Positions 1 to 12,102 of a stretch of 64,000 nucleotides of DNA are shown one piece after another. Each line of letters opens with the position of its first letter. The first letter of the stretch is position 1. The position numbers and the translations under genes are program-made. Source of the stretch: Solicoccozyma terricola (taxonomy: Eukaryota; Basidiomycota; Tremellomycetes; Filobasidiales; Piskurozymaceae). A model generated the notes under the pieces. The model did not search any database. It was not told the DNA's origin and worked only from the letters and a program-made list of their open reading frames with translations. The stretch lies in the NCBI GenBank assembly GCA_001600875.1, contig BCLD01000005.1, positions 1,084,852 through 1,148,851 of the forward strand. Direction: 5' to 3'.

Positions 1-18
1 CCCCCCCACCCCACACAG

Positions 19-554
19 CATCGCCGCTTGTTTCTGCAACGGAAACCTAACCCCAACCTCCCTATCCACATGCACAACATGTCTCGAATCAAACGACGAA
101 TCATCATTATCTAACTCTTTATCAAATGTAATTCAAACTTGTCAAGTTGCAAAGAAGAGTTGTATGTTTGAATGTGGATTTGAAACTTGTAAATCGGAAG
201 ATATTGAATGTCAGTGTTCGATTGGGTATTTGTGAGTGCCGAGTTTCTCCCCCCCCCCCCCCCCCCCCCCCCCAGGAAAAAAGGAAAGGGAGATGATACT
301 GATCTGATGAACGGACGACGACGTTTTCTTTGTTTTCGGGGGGTTTTTTTTTTTTTTTTTTTCTTCTTCTGGATCGGCCAGACAAGACATATTCGATTGC
401 GCTTCATGTAATACCGCAAATAACAACGTCGGATCGACCGTTCTTTCGGATTACAACGCTTTGAAAGATAGTTGTGTGAATCAGAATTATACAGAGACTC
501 CAACGGCTACTTTGCCTTTACCGTCTCCAACTGGTGAGTGTGGGGAGCACCCCA

Positions 555-613
<59 letters not shown>

Positions 614-1080
614 GTGGGAGACGGAGGTGGGTACTGATTGGAGGTGTTACTTTTTTCATTCCGCGGGGATCTACCAGGTCAAGATACCTATTCTGCTCCT
701 TCTCTTACCGCCGCGAATTCCGTTAACGATGCTGTATCAGCCACCGGCGGTGAGTTTCACGTTCTAGTACCCCCCTTCCGCCGTTTTTTCCCGGAAATAT
801 AGTTACAAACCGAGCTAACCCCCCGCGCCTTCCTCCAGGCACCACTATCCCAATCTCCGCATCGGCTACATCCAAAATCGGATCTATTTCCACTTCCACT
901 CCTATTTCCGGCTCCGGTTCCGCTTCTCGAAGTGGATCTACGTCATCCAGTTCTTCATCTTCAACTTCAACTTCAACATCCGGTGCTTTGATCGGTGTTA
1001 AACTCGACTTGTTCGGTCGTATTGGTTTCGTAGCTGTTTCTATTGGAACTATGGTCGTTGGTGCTGTGGCTCTTCTTTAA
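19..1080 (+). CDS. Cys-rich, GPI-anchored cell-wall protein, 3' part
   Basis: This gene is cut by the left edge of the window. Four exons join in frame: about 19-231, 382-533, 678-749 and 839-1080 (stop TAA). The first two encode a Cys-rich extracellular module with repeated CxC, CxxC and CxxxC spacings (for example CFCNG, CTTC, CMFEC, CQCS and CASC). The remainder is Ser/Thr/Gly-rich and ends in a hydrophobic tail (FVAVSIGTMVVGAVALL) with no residues after it, which is the pattern of a GPI-attachment signal. A surface or cell-wall role is inferred from this layout. The Cys spacing does not clearly match CFEM and no family is claimed. Introns 2 and 3 carry a 25-nt C run, a 19-nt T run and a 57-nt G run. 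The start codon and signal peptide would lie to the left of the window. Confidence 0.75.
555..611. repeat. 57-nt poly(G) tract in an intron
   Basis: An uninterrupted G run lies in intron 3 of the GPI-type gene, about 20 nt after the donor. It is one of several homopolymers of 19-59 nt in introns. Confidence 0.85.
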
Positions 1081-1843
1081 GGCGCGCGCGCGCGGGGGGT
1101 TGGGGTGGACCCATGATGAGAATGGGATCGGGCGACCTGAGAAATCATTTTCAATGCGGGGGTAACTTTGGGTTTCGGGGGGGGGGGGGGATTAAAATTC
1201 ATATTCCGTCTTAGTTTTCCTTATTTTATTCGCTGAATGGGAATGGCCTATTTGTTATTTTAAAACGACTTTTTGTGAGGGGTGGGGTGGGGGTCCCCGG
1301 GGGGGGGGGGGNGATTTTTGTTTGACGATTACCGTAGTATTTTGGGACATGGACAAATGATGTTAATGACCGGTTCAAAGTATACTTTTCCGTTTCTGCC
1401 AAACCACCCACCATGCTGTGGTCGGTCATCGTTTTGGGAATCATGGGCGGCCTAAAGTTACGACCACGCCTCCCGTTATCCACCAACGAGCCCTTCGCCA
1501 ACCCGGACCTTCCTTTCTTGTACGGTTGCTCCACGTGCTTGACCCCCAACAGGGGGCGAGGGAGATCAGGAGGTTGGGGATATATTGACCGCGGAGGGGG
1601 TTTGTGGTTCTCGAGAACAAAGCAAGGTGCTAGTGGGTATTATAGCCTGCTTAGACTGAAGGAAATTCAGCCAAACGTCCGATTGTAATCCAAGAAACAA
1701 AATCAAACATCCAACTCCAAACGGATCTAAACCCCTAGATATCTGGCAACTAAACTCTAGGGTGGAAACCCTGATATCAACTCTCAGAAACCCCAAGGCT
1801 ACAATATCGCTAAACGGAATTTGACATTTGTTTTCTTCTTGTG
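1081..1843. other. Intergenic spacer, low complexity
   Basis: No convincing gene is seen in this spacer between the GPI-type protein and the small Gly/Met-rich gene. It contains alternating GC just after the stop codon, two G runs (about 1179-1190 and 1299-1311, the latter next to an N), and one CACGTG E-box at 1532-1537. The open frames here are short, lack splice support and have unremarkable composition. Confidence 0.5.
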
Positions 1844-2869
1844 ATGGCATTCTACGACCCTTATGCGAGTAAGTGATGTCAAGCTGTCAAACCATAACCA
1901 ACCAACTGAGCAGCGTTAATCCCCCCCCCCCCCCCAACCCCCCGGGTTCCACAGTGATGATTGGAAACGGCTACATGATGAGTGGATGTCCCGGAATGAC
2001 AGTGAGTGGTTCGAGGGGCGGTGAGGGAAGCGGGTGGCCCTTTCTTTTTAATCCGGGTGGCGAATAATTCTCCTGGATCGTCGAACGCGGAGTTGGATAT
2101 TCATATCCCCTTTGAAACGGGGAGAACCGATCTCGGCTCCAAGCTGCGCTGCAGCATGCACTGGTTGGGTACAATCAAGTACTGATATCTTTGGCTGTCC
2201 CCACTCCATCTTGTTTTCCGCGTTCACGTTTTGCCCAAACCCTTCGTTCGTCTTTCTCCCACCTGCCACCAACTTCTCGCGAGTAGGGACTAGGGTGGCC
2301 CGCCATGAACGGACTTGGTATGGGTACATATGGTGTGAGTGCGATTTCTACACAAAGTTGCTAATCTTCCGCTCATGCTCTCTGACCTCGGCGCATTTCG
2401 GACCCCATTCCAGCTCCCTAGATATCCAGCTGGTGGTATTTTTAACAACGCTATGAATCTCCTGTCTACAGGCTACGGCATGGGATACCCAGGAATGATG
2501 GGGATGGGATTGGGGATGGGATTGGGAATGTATGGCGGGTATGGCGGTGGCTTTGGAGGTTGGTGTCAAATACCTCTTCGAGGGAGGTAAACCGTCGCAG
2601 AGGTTGATTATTCGCATGACTTTACAGGGCTGGGAGGGTATGGCTACGGGATGGGCGGCGGTAAGTTCCAACTCGATAGGTGACGGGTTACCGCAGCATG
2701 CTGATCATTGCTGCTTTTGACCCTTACGGAGTAGGATGTTGGTGACGCACATGTTTTTTTCTTTTCGCGGCAGAGGTATTCACTGACTCCTCTCCTGCTC
2801 GACACAGATGGCGGGATGTTGGGTCCGATGGGATTGGGTTGGGGAGGATACGGAGGAATGTGTTATTAG
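1844..2869 (+). CDS. Small Gly/Met/Tyr-rich protein, multi-exon
   Basis: A small gene was assembled from six short exons whose junctions all stay in frame. It starts with ATG at 1844 (MAFYDPYA). The next exon is 1955-2001. A third exon near 2290-2335 encodes MNGLGMGTY. One near 2473-2560 encodes repeated G-M-G-L motifs, followed by two short ones, and the stop TAG is at 2867-2869. The product is about 100 residues, nearly all Gly, Met, Tyr and Leu, ending GGYGGMCY. There is no signal peptide or recognised domain. One donor (GTTGGT near 2560) is weak. Such composition suggests a disordered or self-associating protein, but no function can be assigned. The consistent frame across introns is the main evidence that it is real. 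Confidence 0.6.
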
Positions 2870-3123
2870 CGGGCTTCATTACTAGGATCTTAGAAGGACC
2901 ATGCGATAGGTGTTGTCGATTTTGTATCTCAGTTCGTTTTCTTGTTCACCCAAAGTCACCGGGAATCAGAATACGTGGCTTGCTCTAAACTATATACTAG
3001 CTGTGTTGATGACCTGGAAGATTCGAGCGACCGTCGGCTAAGGATAGTCGTCACCACGTACAACCTTGTCCGAAAGCATCTACAGACGAGAGTAGGACAC
3101 GAACACCAACAATCTTGCTCCCA

Positions 3124-5443
3124 TCAGATTTCTCGCCCCTCTTGCTTCAAAATACCATGTACCACCTTGCTCATTTCCAAGACCTTCTCCTCCTCGAGTC
3201 GTCTACCAACGAGCTGGATAGCAACAGCTCCACCCTTGTAAAACTCAGCAGAATGATCTGTAGTCAGAGCGGTCAGCTTCAGGCGGCCCTTCTTCATGAG
3301 TTGAGAGCGCCACGTACACTCTTCGTGAACATGCTTGTCCATTGGATTGCGAGGTTTGTAGTCCTTGTCGACTACGTCGATAGCCGGATCGACACGAGAG
3401 TGCGGGATCACCATGGCACTGTAATCTGCAGGACGGCAAAGGCGGGACGTTGGCCCGACATGTACCCTCAAAGAAGTCTGTCACACGTACCCGCCAGATT
3501 GAAGGTTGAAGTATACGCCGCCCAGTCAAACCCATACCTCTTCGCCGAAGCATACGGTGTCGCCGGACAAATCAGCGCATCAATCGGTTTTCCTGACTTT
3601 GTCAACTTGCTCGTCGAATTCCACTGACGAGCAAATCTAACCTGCCATGAATCCTTCTTCATATGGAGAGCCCACATTTCCCTCGAACTCAATCCTGGGC
3701 GGGCGGATTGAACCGGCTGGAGACCTGGTATCCAAGGCTCTCCACTCGCTTCAATGACGTCACGGATATGATCGCCACCATCCGAACAATAAGCCGCATC
3801 GAGAAGATCTTGGCCTTCTTGCCAGAGGGTTACATCGTGAGGAAAATCAACGACTTCATGTCCGGCCGCACGGAGCGAAGCGACGGTCTGTTTCAGTCCG
3901 CGAAGGATAGGAGGGTGAGGTCGGATGATTCCATCATCGTAGAGGACAGCAAAGGTCAGCTTGGCGGGGAGTGTCACTTCTCTCCATGGAATAGGAAGAA
4001 GTCTGACGTTTCCAATTGTAGGTACGTAGGTACGTCAGAAAGACCCAACGATCGATGACCACCCAACTAACCTCGGATCCAGCTCTTTCCAAGCTTCAGC
4101 TCCAACGATCGCCTTTGAGAACGCCTCGATCCCTTCCAAACTCGTTGATATCGGTCCATTCACATTCCTTATCGTTTCTTGACCCGGCATGGCTAGATCA
4201 TGTCGTCCCCCGTAAAAAGAAAAGAACGAGCGAGCGAGCGAGGGGGAAACGAATCAGCACCGTCGTCCGTGCATCGAGTACTACAAAACTCCGATACTCA
4301 CCCGATCGATGACCCATAGTAGGAAACCTTCCATAAGTCGGCCTGAGCGCAAACACATTACAAGCGCTTGCTGGAATCCTCACAGACCCTCCGATCTTTC
4401 CAATCCCCGCACATCAGCGTGCTACTCTCCAACCCGGAAAGCGAATTTCGGAAGCTCTCACATCAGTCCCAACACCTAAAGGAGAACCACGTAGTCGGAT
4501 CAAAGCAGCTTCACCACCGGAACTACCACCAGCCGATAGATTTCTATTCAACGGGGAACAAGTATACCCCCATACCTGACCGCATCACACGAATGAGCGC
4601 CAGGGTCAGCCCATTCCACTTTTTTTTTTTTTTTTTTTTGGAAAACCTGGAGTTTTGGAGGGAACTCACGTTGTTGTACGTGTCTCCATGCATCAACGAG
4701 GTTGGTATATTGGTCTTTACGTAGAGAATTGCACCGGATTGTCGAAGTAGAGTAGTGATCACGCTATCTTCGTCTTCTTTACGGTCTGCCCATGCGATAT
4801 AACCTACTGACGATGGATGTCCTTTGACTTTCATATTATCTGATGAAAGCATCGAGGTGGGTTATGGGATTTTCATGGTTTGAATCATCAAGTTGGCAGG
4901 GAGGGGGGGGGGGGGGGGGGGGGACATACCTTTTAGGGAGATAGGTAGTCCGTGTAATGGACCAACTACATTCCCAGTCTCTGCCAAGTGTTTATCCAAT
5001 TCATCGGCTCTGTTCAACGCTTCATCGAAGAAGATCTCAGTCAGACAATTGACCTGTTGGATCCGTTGTTATTAAAATGTAGTTTCAAGAGGGACGGTGG
5101 TTAGAGGACATACGAGTTGTTGTGCGATTGAAGCTCGTTTGATGAATGCTTCAATAACAGCTCTAGCGGAGATTTCCCCCTTTCTCAAACGAATTAAAAG
5201 CTCTCCAACGTCCATTTCAGTGATTTGAATCTCTTTCTCACTCAACAGTCCGGATTCCCTTGGACCTTGAGAGACATCGATTGGTCCTCCATCTTCTACT
5301 GATAGCGCGAGAGGGGAGGACTGGGGGATGAGAGTGGAGGTTGGAAGATGGGATTGACGGATTGCCTGTTTACGTTGAGCGACTGATTCGTGGTGTTCGG
5401 TGATGGGTGGGGTGTGGAATATGTATGTTGATGTGATGGACAT
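3124..5443 (-). CDS. Amidase (amidase signature family, general amidase/acetamidase type)
   Basis: A multi-exon minus-strand gene encodes a full-length fungal amidase. The chosen start (ATG at 5441-5443, MSITSTYIF) is the first Met near the N-terminal helical segment ending [17 protein letters not shown]. All three parts of the amidase-signature catalytic triad are visible: the Lys in LPISLKG (about 4930-4950), the cis-Ser region GGSSGGEAA (about 4500-4540), and the nucleophile Ser in GTDIGGSVR, which spans an intron (about 4375-4470). Downstream are the conserved ALRPTYGR segment, the C-terminal domain with [11 protein letters not shown], and the end [17 protein letters not shown]. The enzyme hydrolyses amides to acid and ammonia, probably in nitrogen scavenging; the exact substrate cannot be read from sequence. 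It diverges from the DDHD phospholipase gene over a 316-bp spacer. Confidence 0.9.
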
Positions 5444-5759
5444 GGTGGGCGTGTGGGTTGTGTAGGTGTGTGTTGGGATGGATTGGATTGACCCTCCTGA
5501 CCTTTTATGTGAGGTTGGTCGATGCTTATAGCATGGAACGCCGTACGCACATGTCCGACGGGAACGTGTTGGGCACGTGTTGGGCACGTTGTTTGGGCAC
5601 GGGGTTGATGACGTGGCATCTAATCTGCAGCCGATGACGTCAGCTCGCCCTCTATTCATCTTGCCATCAGGCAGGAAAAGTGTTCTACAGACGTCCACCA
5701 GCTCACCATCTCATCACACAGAGCAGTTCCCAAGCTGGGCATGTGCAACGTGGCATACC
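5444..5759. promoter_or_regulatory. Divergent promoter, amidase / DDHD phospholipase
   Basis: This 316-bp spacer separates two divergent starts. It holds a tandem series of a TGGGCACGTGT-like unit at about 5563-5600, which includes one perfect CACGTG at 5574-5579, followed by a perfect CRE palindrome TGACGTCA at 5635-5642 and a TGACGTGG at 5609-5616. A CATGTCCG octamer, seen in other spacers of the window, lies at 5550-5557. Binding factors are inferred from motif class only (bHLH for CACGTG, bZIP for the CRE). Confidence 0.5.
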
Positions 5760-8645
5760 ATGTCCCCTACTCCATCCATCCATTCCGATCACTCTCATTC
5801 CTCATTCGAATCGACCCACCTATCCCCACCTCCCATCGACATCCGTTGGTTACACGCAGGTGCTTTACTCCTCGACCTCCCTTCCAACCCAATAACAGCT
5901 GCTTCCACATCCTACGTCGCATTCTCAGAATCGGAGAATAAACGATTGGAAGAAGCATGGTGGAGTTTAACAGATGATGAAAGGGATGAATATATGAAGA
6001 AAGGTGGTGCGGAAGATAAGAAAGATGGTGGGAAGGGGAATGGGAATGGGAATGGGAAGAATAAAGAGAAGATGGTTGATGGTTCAAAGAGTGTTGAAAA
6101 ATCAGAAGATGGGACTCTTATCGTAAATTCCGGCGCAGATGCTGCTCATCTCGGTACCACAAGTCGTTCAATAGATGACGGTACTGAAACACCACCTGAT
6201 GGACCGTCTCACGGACGAGGTGGTGTGATGATGGAGAAGACGGATTCGGTCGTGGAAGGATTGGCGAGTAAGAGTATTGGTTCTGGAAAATTAGGGAAGA
6301 AAAAGGCGATGGTGTTGGAGGATTTGGAGACTATCAGAGGGGTTCCTGTTAGTCAGGTGAGTTAGCTTTGGGTTCATAACATACTCCAAAGATTCGTTAG
6401 CGGTGCTCATCTTTGGCCGAATCATCCCATCCACCACCACCTTCATTTCTACCACTGGAACTCGCGTACATCATCCAAATCACCCAAACTTCCACAAAAC
6501 ACCCACCCCCCTTTGTTTCCTATCCAAACAGGACGGTCTCTTCGAAGTATCCCTTTCAACAATGTCACTTTGTCCTGTGTTTTGGGCACATACAGGTCCA
6601 CGTGTCCCTGTAACTCGTGCGATTTGGTATTTGGCAGATGAAGGTCATCCAGCAGAATGGGAATTGGCTGATGAGCTTGAAAAGGGGTATTTGTGAGTTG
6701 AATTTTTTGGTCCCCCATGGGGTGGGGGGGGGGGAGAGGGTTAGAAATTTCAACTGAATAATGATTGATGAATTGCGTTGTGTTTTGATTGAAATAATAG
6801 AGCCATCAAACCGTACCTTCCATCATACCCGGATGAATTACAAATTGCAGCAGAACAAGGATCGATAGCTGCTGATAAGTTGAAGGTACCCCTTAGCCCT
6901 GAAGTGGCACTTCGATACGGCGGTGCAGGTACGAGTGTTGTATTTAGAGATGGAGAGTGTGGGGAATTAGTGACGTGAGTTTGGCGGCGATTCAATCGTT
7001 ATTGTCGTACGCAAATGGAAACGGGTGGTGACTGATGAGGGAGAATCCGGGTCCGGGGAACAGGGTTGGAATGACAAGTTACATTTCAAAAATGTTTTGG
7101 ACTTCTTTAAGATCCAAATCAAGCGGAACGATGGTTTATCGAGGGTACACCGCCGCGCGTAACGCATCAAACACCAAGACTGCGTCGGCTGATACGCCTA
7201 GAGCACATAGTCGAAGAGGTAGTAATACTAGCGTGAAGAGCACGAAAAGCGCTGGTGTCGACGGTGACAAGAACGGATCGTCGAGTCGGAAGCAATCAGG
7301 GGTAGGGGAAAGACCAAAAGGTTTGGATGGGGGTCGAGGAACGCGATTAGATGATGTGTTTAAAACCGATCGCGATCATCGGTTGGAGAGAGTGACAAGT
7401 CGGACGTCGGAAGGTGAGATCCCAGCGCCTAGGGATTCGAAGGATTTGAAGGATGGAAAGGAAGGGACGGACGGGAAAGGTTCTGGAATCGAGGAGATTC
7501 GAGAGGGAATCAAAGTTGCAGGGAAGGATATTGCGGATAAACTGCAGAGTGGGAACGGTATCAGGTCAGAGGAGGGACTGAGAGAGGAGCAAGTTCCGAT
7601 TGAGCCAGAGAAAGAGGGAGATACAGAGTGTACGGATCTGATTTTGGTGATTCATGGGATTGGTGAGTTGGTTGGTGGTTCGGCAACGCAAAGCTTGGCT
7701 CATGTATACGTGGTAGGACAACAACTGGCGACGCAGTATGAGGGATTCAACTTTGTCTATGCGGCGAATGTCTTGCGTCAGGTCATGAGGCAAGTTCGAT
7801 TGATTCTAGCCCAAGGGATCTTGTGGCGCTAACTTGGACCCCCTGTGCCATAGAACACAATCTACAAACCCAGCACTCGCTTCCATCATCCGCGATAGAA
7901 GAGTGCAAGTTCTGCCTATTCAGTGGAGAGCATCGTTGCAGCTGGACCAATACCACGACGACGAAGACTTGGTGCATGGAATGGATAATCGCTTCACGAT
8001 GGCAGGTGTGTGGAGGATGATCGGAGAGGATGATTTTCCGACTTTGGCTAACCTACATTGAATCCAGACATCACCCTCCCGAAGATTCCCGTCATACGGC
8101 AGCTTACAAACTCCGTTTTGCTTGACATCCCGTTGTTCATGTCACATCATCGGCAGTCTATGATTGAAGCTGTCTGCTATCAGGCTAACCGCGCTTACCG
8201 CCTGTGGTGTGCAAGGAATCCAAATTTCGATGGGAATGGTCGGGTCCATCTGATAGGGCATTCGGTGGGTTTTATGAGATTTGGTTTGGGGTGCAATGAG
8301 TGGGGTGATTAACGAATACCGGTCACAGCTCGGATCGGCTCTTGCAGCACACATCTTGTCTAATCAGCCAACGAAAATGCCAGCCATGTCCCAGCTTCCA
8401 AAGTCGGTCATCGCATCGACGAAGAATCAGTTCCTTTTGTGAGTATTGCTCGATTATTCTAACCGTTGGCGGGTTAACTACTGATCAATATTTATCAGCA
8501 ACACCTCTAATCTCTTCCTCTGTGGATCTCCTCTGGGTATTTTCTTGCATCTTGATCAGGCCCAGATCATGCCACGGAAGGGGAGAGAGAGGACGATGTG
8601 TGAGTGCGACGTGGAAGATCTGCTAGCAAATCATGACGACTGAAC

Positions 8646-8677
<32 letters not shown>

Positions 8678-9719
8678 CCCCGCTGGGCCGCCAACACAGA
8701 CTCGCCACAAGATGAGGCAGTGAGTGAGGCGATCCAGTCGATGGCCTTCCACACTCATGTCAACTGTCTTCCCCGCCGTAGCTCGATCGTGCAGGTCGTT
8801 TCGGATGCATGTCATGTGACTCTGTATACAACATCCTTCATCTATCCGATCCCATCGCGTGAGTAGTGCTGAGGAGCTAGCAGGGGAAAACCCAACAGTA
8901 CTGTTTCACGCCTCACGCTCGTCTTCCCCTCCCCTAGTTACACCCTCAATGCAGCGGTCGACTCCAAACTGGCGAAGGATATGCCACCATTACCTATCAC
9001 CAGCGTGACTGCGCCATTTTACACGACTGTCACCGACAAGCTACCTACGCTACCTACGCTACCTACGATCTCGCAATACCTACCGCCGATGCCTTACTTT
9101 ATATCTAGCGCCAAGCCTAGTGGAGCTGTGAAGAAACCTAGGATGTTGAGGTTACCCAGTGGCATTGAGGTGAGATTCTCCCCCCCCCCCCCCCCCCCCC
9201 GCGGGTAGTATCCGCTACTCCACGGGGGCTAAACCGTTTTGTGAAACACCCCACCTCAGATGTCTGGACCTGAAGGGGAGGAACGACTACAAGGTTCTCG
9301 AGCGGAAAGGCGATTCAGTGCTTTGAACCCGCATGGAAACATTGATTTCGTGTTACCGAGTAGCGGGGTTAGCGAGTATCTAGGTGAGTTATCCGGGGAA
9401 ATCCTTGTTTTATATTGGAATAAATCTTGAAATCTTGTATAACGATCGGCTGATGTTTTGAAACGGGGGTCCTTGAACCAACAGAAGCACTGACTAGTCA
9501 CGCCGGCTATTGGTCAGATCCAAACTTTGGTGCTTTTTTATTAGCTGGTATGTGTTTGTTTTATTAGTCTGTCAGCATGAATAAGTGGCGATAATACCTG
9601 ACATTTGCCTTGCTTGTACTCTTTCAACAGAGATCTTTTCTAAACGACTGGATATGTTAAGGACAGGGATGGGTCTAGCTAGTCGAAGTGGAGTTTTACC
9701 AGAGGAGATTCCAGTGTGA
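5760..9719 (+). CDS. DDHD-type phospholipase (phosphatidic-acid-preferring PLA1 family)
   Basis: Fourteen exons were resolved with a consistent frame, giving about 940 residues: 5760-6356, 6532-6692, 6801-6974, 7064-7789, 7854-8005, 8068-8264, 8329-8438, 8499-8599, 8700-8719, 8782-8858, 8938-9169, 9260-9383, 9485-9547, 9631-9719. The N-terminal part (WLHAGALLLDLPS, later FWAHTGPRVPVTRAIWYL) and the lipase core (LILVIHGIGE; nucleophile elbow GHSLGS split by an intron at 8264/8329) match the DDHD lipase family (human DDHD1/2, yeast YOR022C). These enzymes cleave a fatty acid from phosphatidic acid and other lipids at Golgi, ER or mitochondrial membranes. The DDHD-region segment YNILHLSDPIAYTLN follows. 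A Lys/Gly/Ser-rich linker sits in exon 4. Exon 9 is only 20 nt, and the intron after exon 4 has a GC donor. Confidence 0.9.
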
Positions 9720-12102
9720 ACGAATGCCCTTTCCTCCTGATATGTTTTGTATCCCCCCCCCCCCCCCCGGCGCCGGGGCCCCGGGACAGGGTCTTTGTAG
9801 CAGCGCGGTTCTCACGATCGTCATTAGATTTTTTCAACCGATGGTCCGTTCCCTCCATTTTAGACTGTTTTAAGACCACGCAATCCGTCTTGTTCCAAGC
9901 CTAGGTGAACCCCGGCAAACGTTCCCCGGAGTGGAAGCTCGGTAAATTCAAATTCTGTACCCAAAAAAAGGGAGTTGTCTCACATACATCCGGGGGGGGG
10001 AAGAGGAGGGGGGGGGGGATTCACCTTCCATGCATGCCTATCGGTGCCACACTGAGAGTTCCCGTTCCCGTTCCCGCACGTAGCCAGAACTCGGCCGCCG
10101 GGGAACCTCTCCCCCGGGGCACGCAACTTGTTTTTTTAAATTATTCCCGGGGAACCGCGGTACCCTCCCCCTCCCCTCTGTGAAGTGCTCAACCCAAAAG
10201 TGGAGGGAGGGAGGCGATGCATCCGAACATGTTCATGATTCCCAAGGAACCAGGTTTCTGGGTGTTTTGGTCTGACGTGGTTTGCGTTGACTCTCGGATG
10301 CGCGTTTCCGCCAGACTTGGGTGCGGGAAGAGGGAAGAGGGGGGGCGGGTGTAAGAGAATAGCAATTATTATAATCAAAAGGACCACAGTCAAGTTGTTT
10401 GGGTTATACAGCATTCGGTTCGATCGGGTGGGGGGGAACCAATATCCGTACAGTTTTGGGTGAGGGGATTTTTTATTTATTTATTGCTTTTTTTATTTTA
10501 GGTAGAATGAAGTGTTCATGACCACGTTCCTTTTCACTGACTCCCTGCGGGATGGATTGCACGGTTCTAGCTTGAAAAAAAAATAAAAACGGACGATGGA
10601 GATTTGATTCGGTTGGGTCGTAGTTTTGGGAACAAGAAGCAAGACCTCGACAGAATATTATAATTTAGAGAACGTAGAGAGAGAGAGGTGAGTGAGCGAT
10701 GGTGCGATGGCCGTACCCTCGTACCCTCGTATCATCATATCATCATCATCCTTCCCTGCGATCGCGGCGGTCCTTCCCTCCCTCCGTCCGGGGGAGCTGG
10801 GCGTGGTTGGACCTTTTGTTCGCCGTCGGAGGCAGATCAGCACCTCCCTCGACGACGAGGTCATGCCGTCCGGGTCATCCGTCGGCGTGGTCATCGTCAG
10901 CGGAAGTCGTGGAACAGTCCCGAGGCGGGGAACACAAATTACTGGGCGCAGCTCATCATCGAACGGGAATATCAACTCCCCAAGCGTTTCAATCAACCAT
11001 CGAGTGATCCAAAAGTCATCCATCATCACATGCTGACGAAATTCTTCATTCTTTTTTACGTTTTTTCACTCCCCTTTTTTTTGGTTACTTTCGTTTTATT
11101 TTTTTGCTTCCTGCTTGGATCCTCCCATGACATATAGTCATTCCCTCATCCCTCATTCAACAATACACAACTTCCCTTGACATCATCAACGATCTCCATT
11201 CACTCGGGTGATTGAGGAGAAACGATTAAAACAAAAAAAAAAAAGACTGGAGAGAAAGGAGCGGAATCGAGGGGACGAAGGGTGGTTTTTTTTTGGAGGG
11301 GGGGTTGCGGGGATTCAAAAATGTGAGTGGAAAGGATGGGCATTGAAGTGAAGTTTGGTGGTATGGTGGATGTGAACCGGGAGGTGGTTAGTCGATGGTC
11401 TCCTGAACACGAACGAAGGAGACACGTCGTGGTGATCCGTTCAACCCCGATCCCCGATCGATGGTTATCCCATCGTTCCAACTCGGCTCCACACCGGTTG
11501 CCCCATTCCTACGGATTACAACCTGAGGAAATGGAACCTCTTCAGTGCGTTCCTCTTGCGAAGGACGGGGTTGCGATGATCAGGGAGGGGATAAGACCAA
11601 TCGATCGATGGCGATCGATTGGTGGTTGGTTACATTATGACCACGAGATTGGGAGGAATTGATCGACGGAACGGATCAATGGGAGGGATATGATGGGTGG
11701 TTTGTCCCTTAGGATCGGGGATTACCAGGGTCGTCATGTCCTTTCACTCGGTTTCACTCCGTAATCTTATGCCAAGCGTACTAAAAATGAACAAAGGTTC
11801 GGGACGACGTTCTCAGTTAGATGATATTATCCTGCATGCGTTTGGGGGGGGGGGGGGAAANAAGGGGTTTAAGGGGGGAAAANGGGANAAAAAAGGACTG
11901 ATGATATACATCGATTATACGTTGGTGCAGCTTAGTGATCTCCGTACCGACCTCTTCCAACACACACACAAAAACGAGGAACTTAAATGCTACGAGGTAG
12001 ATCGGATTAATGGGATACATTGAATAAAGTAAGGATACTACATCATATCAAACCTTAAAAAATACTTTGCTTAAAACAATCTTCCCATCAGATCCCCTCA
12101 AT
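9720..12102. other. Long spacer or 5' leader region before the 961-aa gene
   Basis: This 2.4-kb stretch lacks a supported gene. The open frames on both strands (for example 10658-11029 and 11327-11662) have random-looking products and no splice structure. It contains C and G runs near 9752, 10000 and 10420, A/T runs, three N bases at about 11861-11887, and a perfect 12-bp inverted repeat at 11596-11623. It probably carries the promoter and a long 5' leader of the next gene, as suggested by its position; an unannotated non-coding RNA is possible. Confidence 0.5.
11596..11623. promoter_or_regulatory. Perfect 12-bp inverted repeat with opposed CCAAT boxes
   Basis: ACCAATCGATCG (11596-11607) is followed after a 4-nt spacer by its exact reverse complement CGATCGATTGGT (11612-11623). 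Each arm ends in a CCAAT box, one per strand. It lies about 480 bp upstream of the ATG at 12103. It may be a binding site for a dimeric factor or a pair of CCAAT (Hap-complex) sites; it could also form a hairpin if transcribed. Confidence 0.45.

Noticed and set aside
534..767. Polyglycine open frames over the G run
   Set aside because: They are artefacts of the homopolymer within an intron of the GPI-type gene.
10658..11137. Open frames on both strands in the long spacer
   Set aside because: Frames on opposite strands cover the same bases, products look random, and no exon structure was found.
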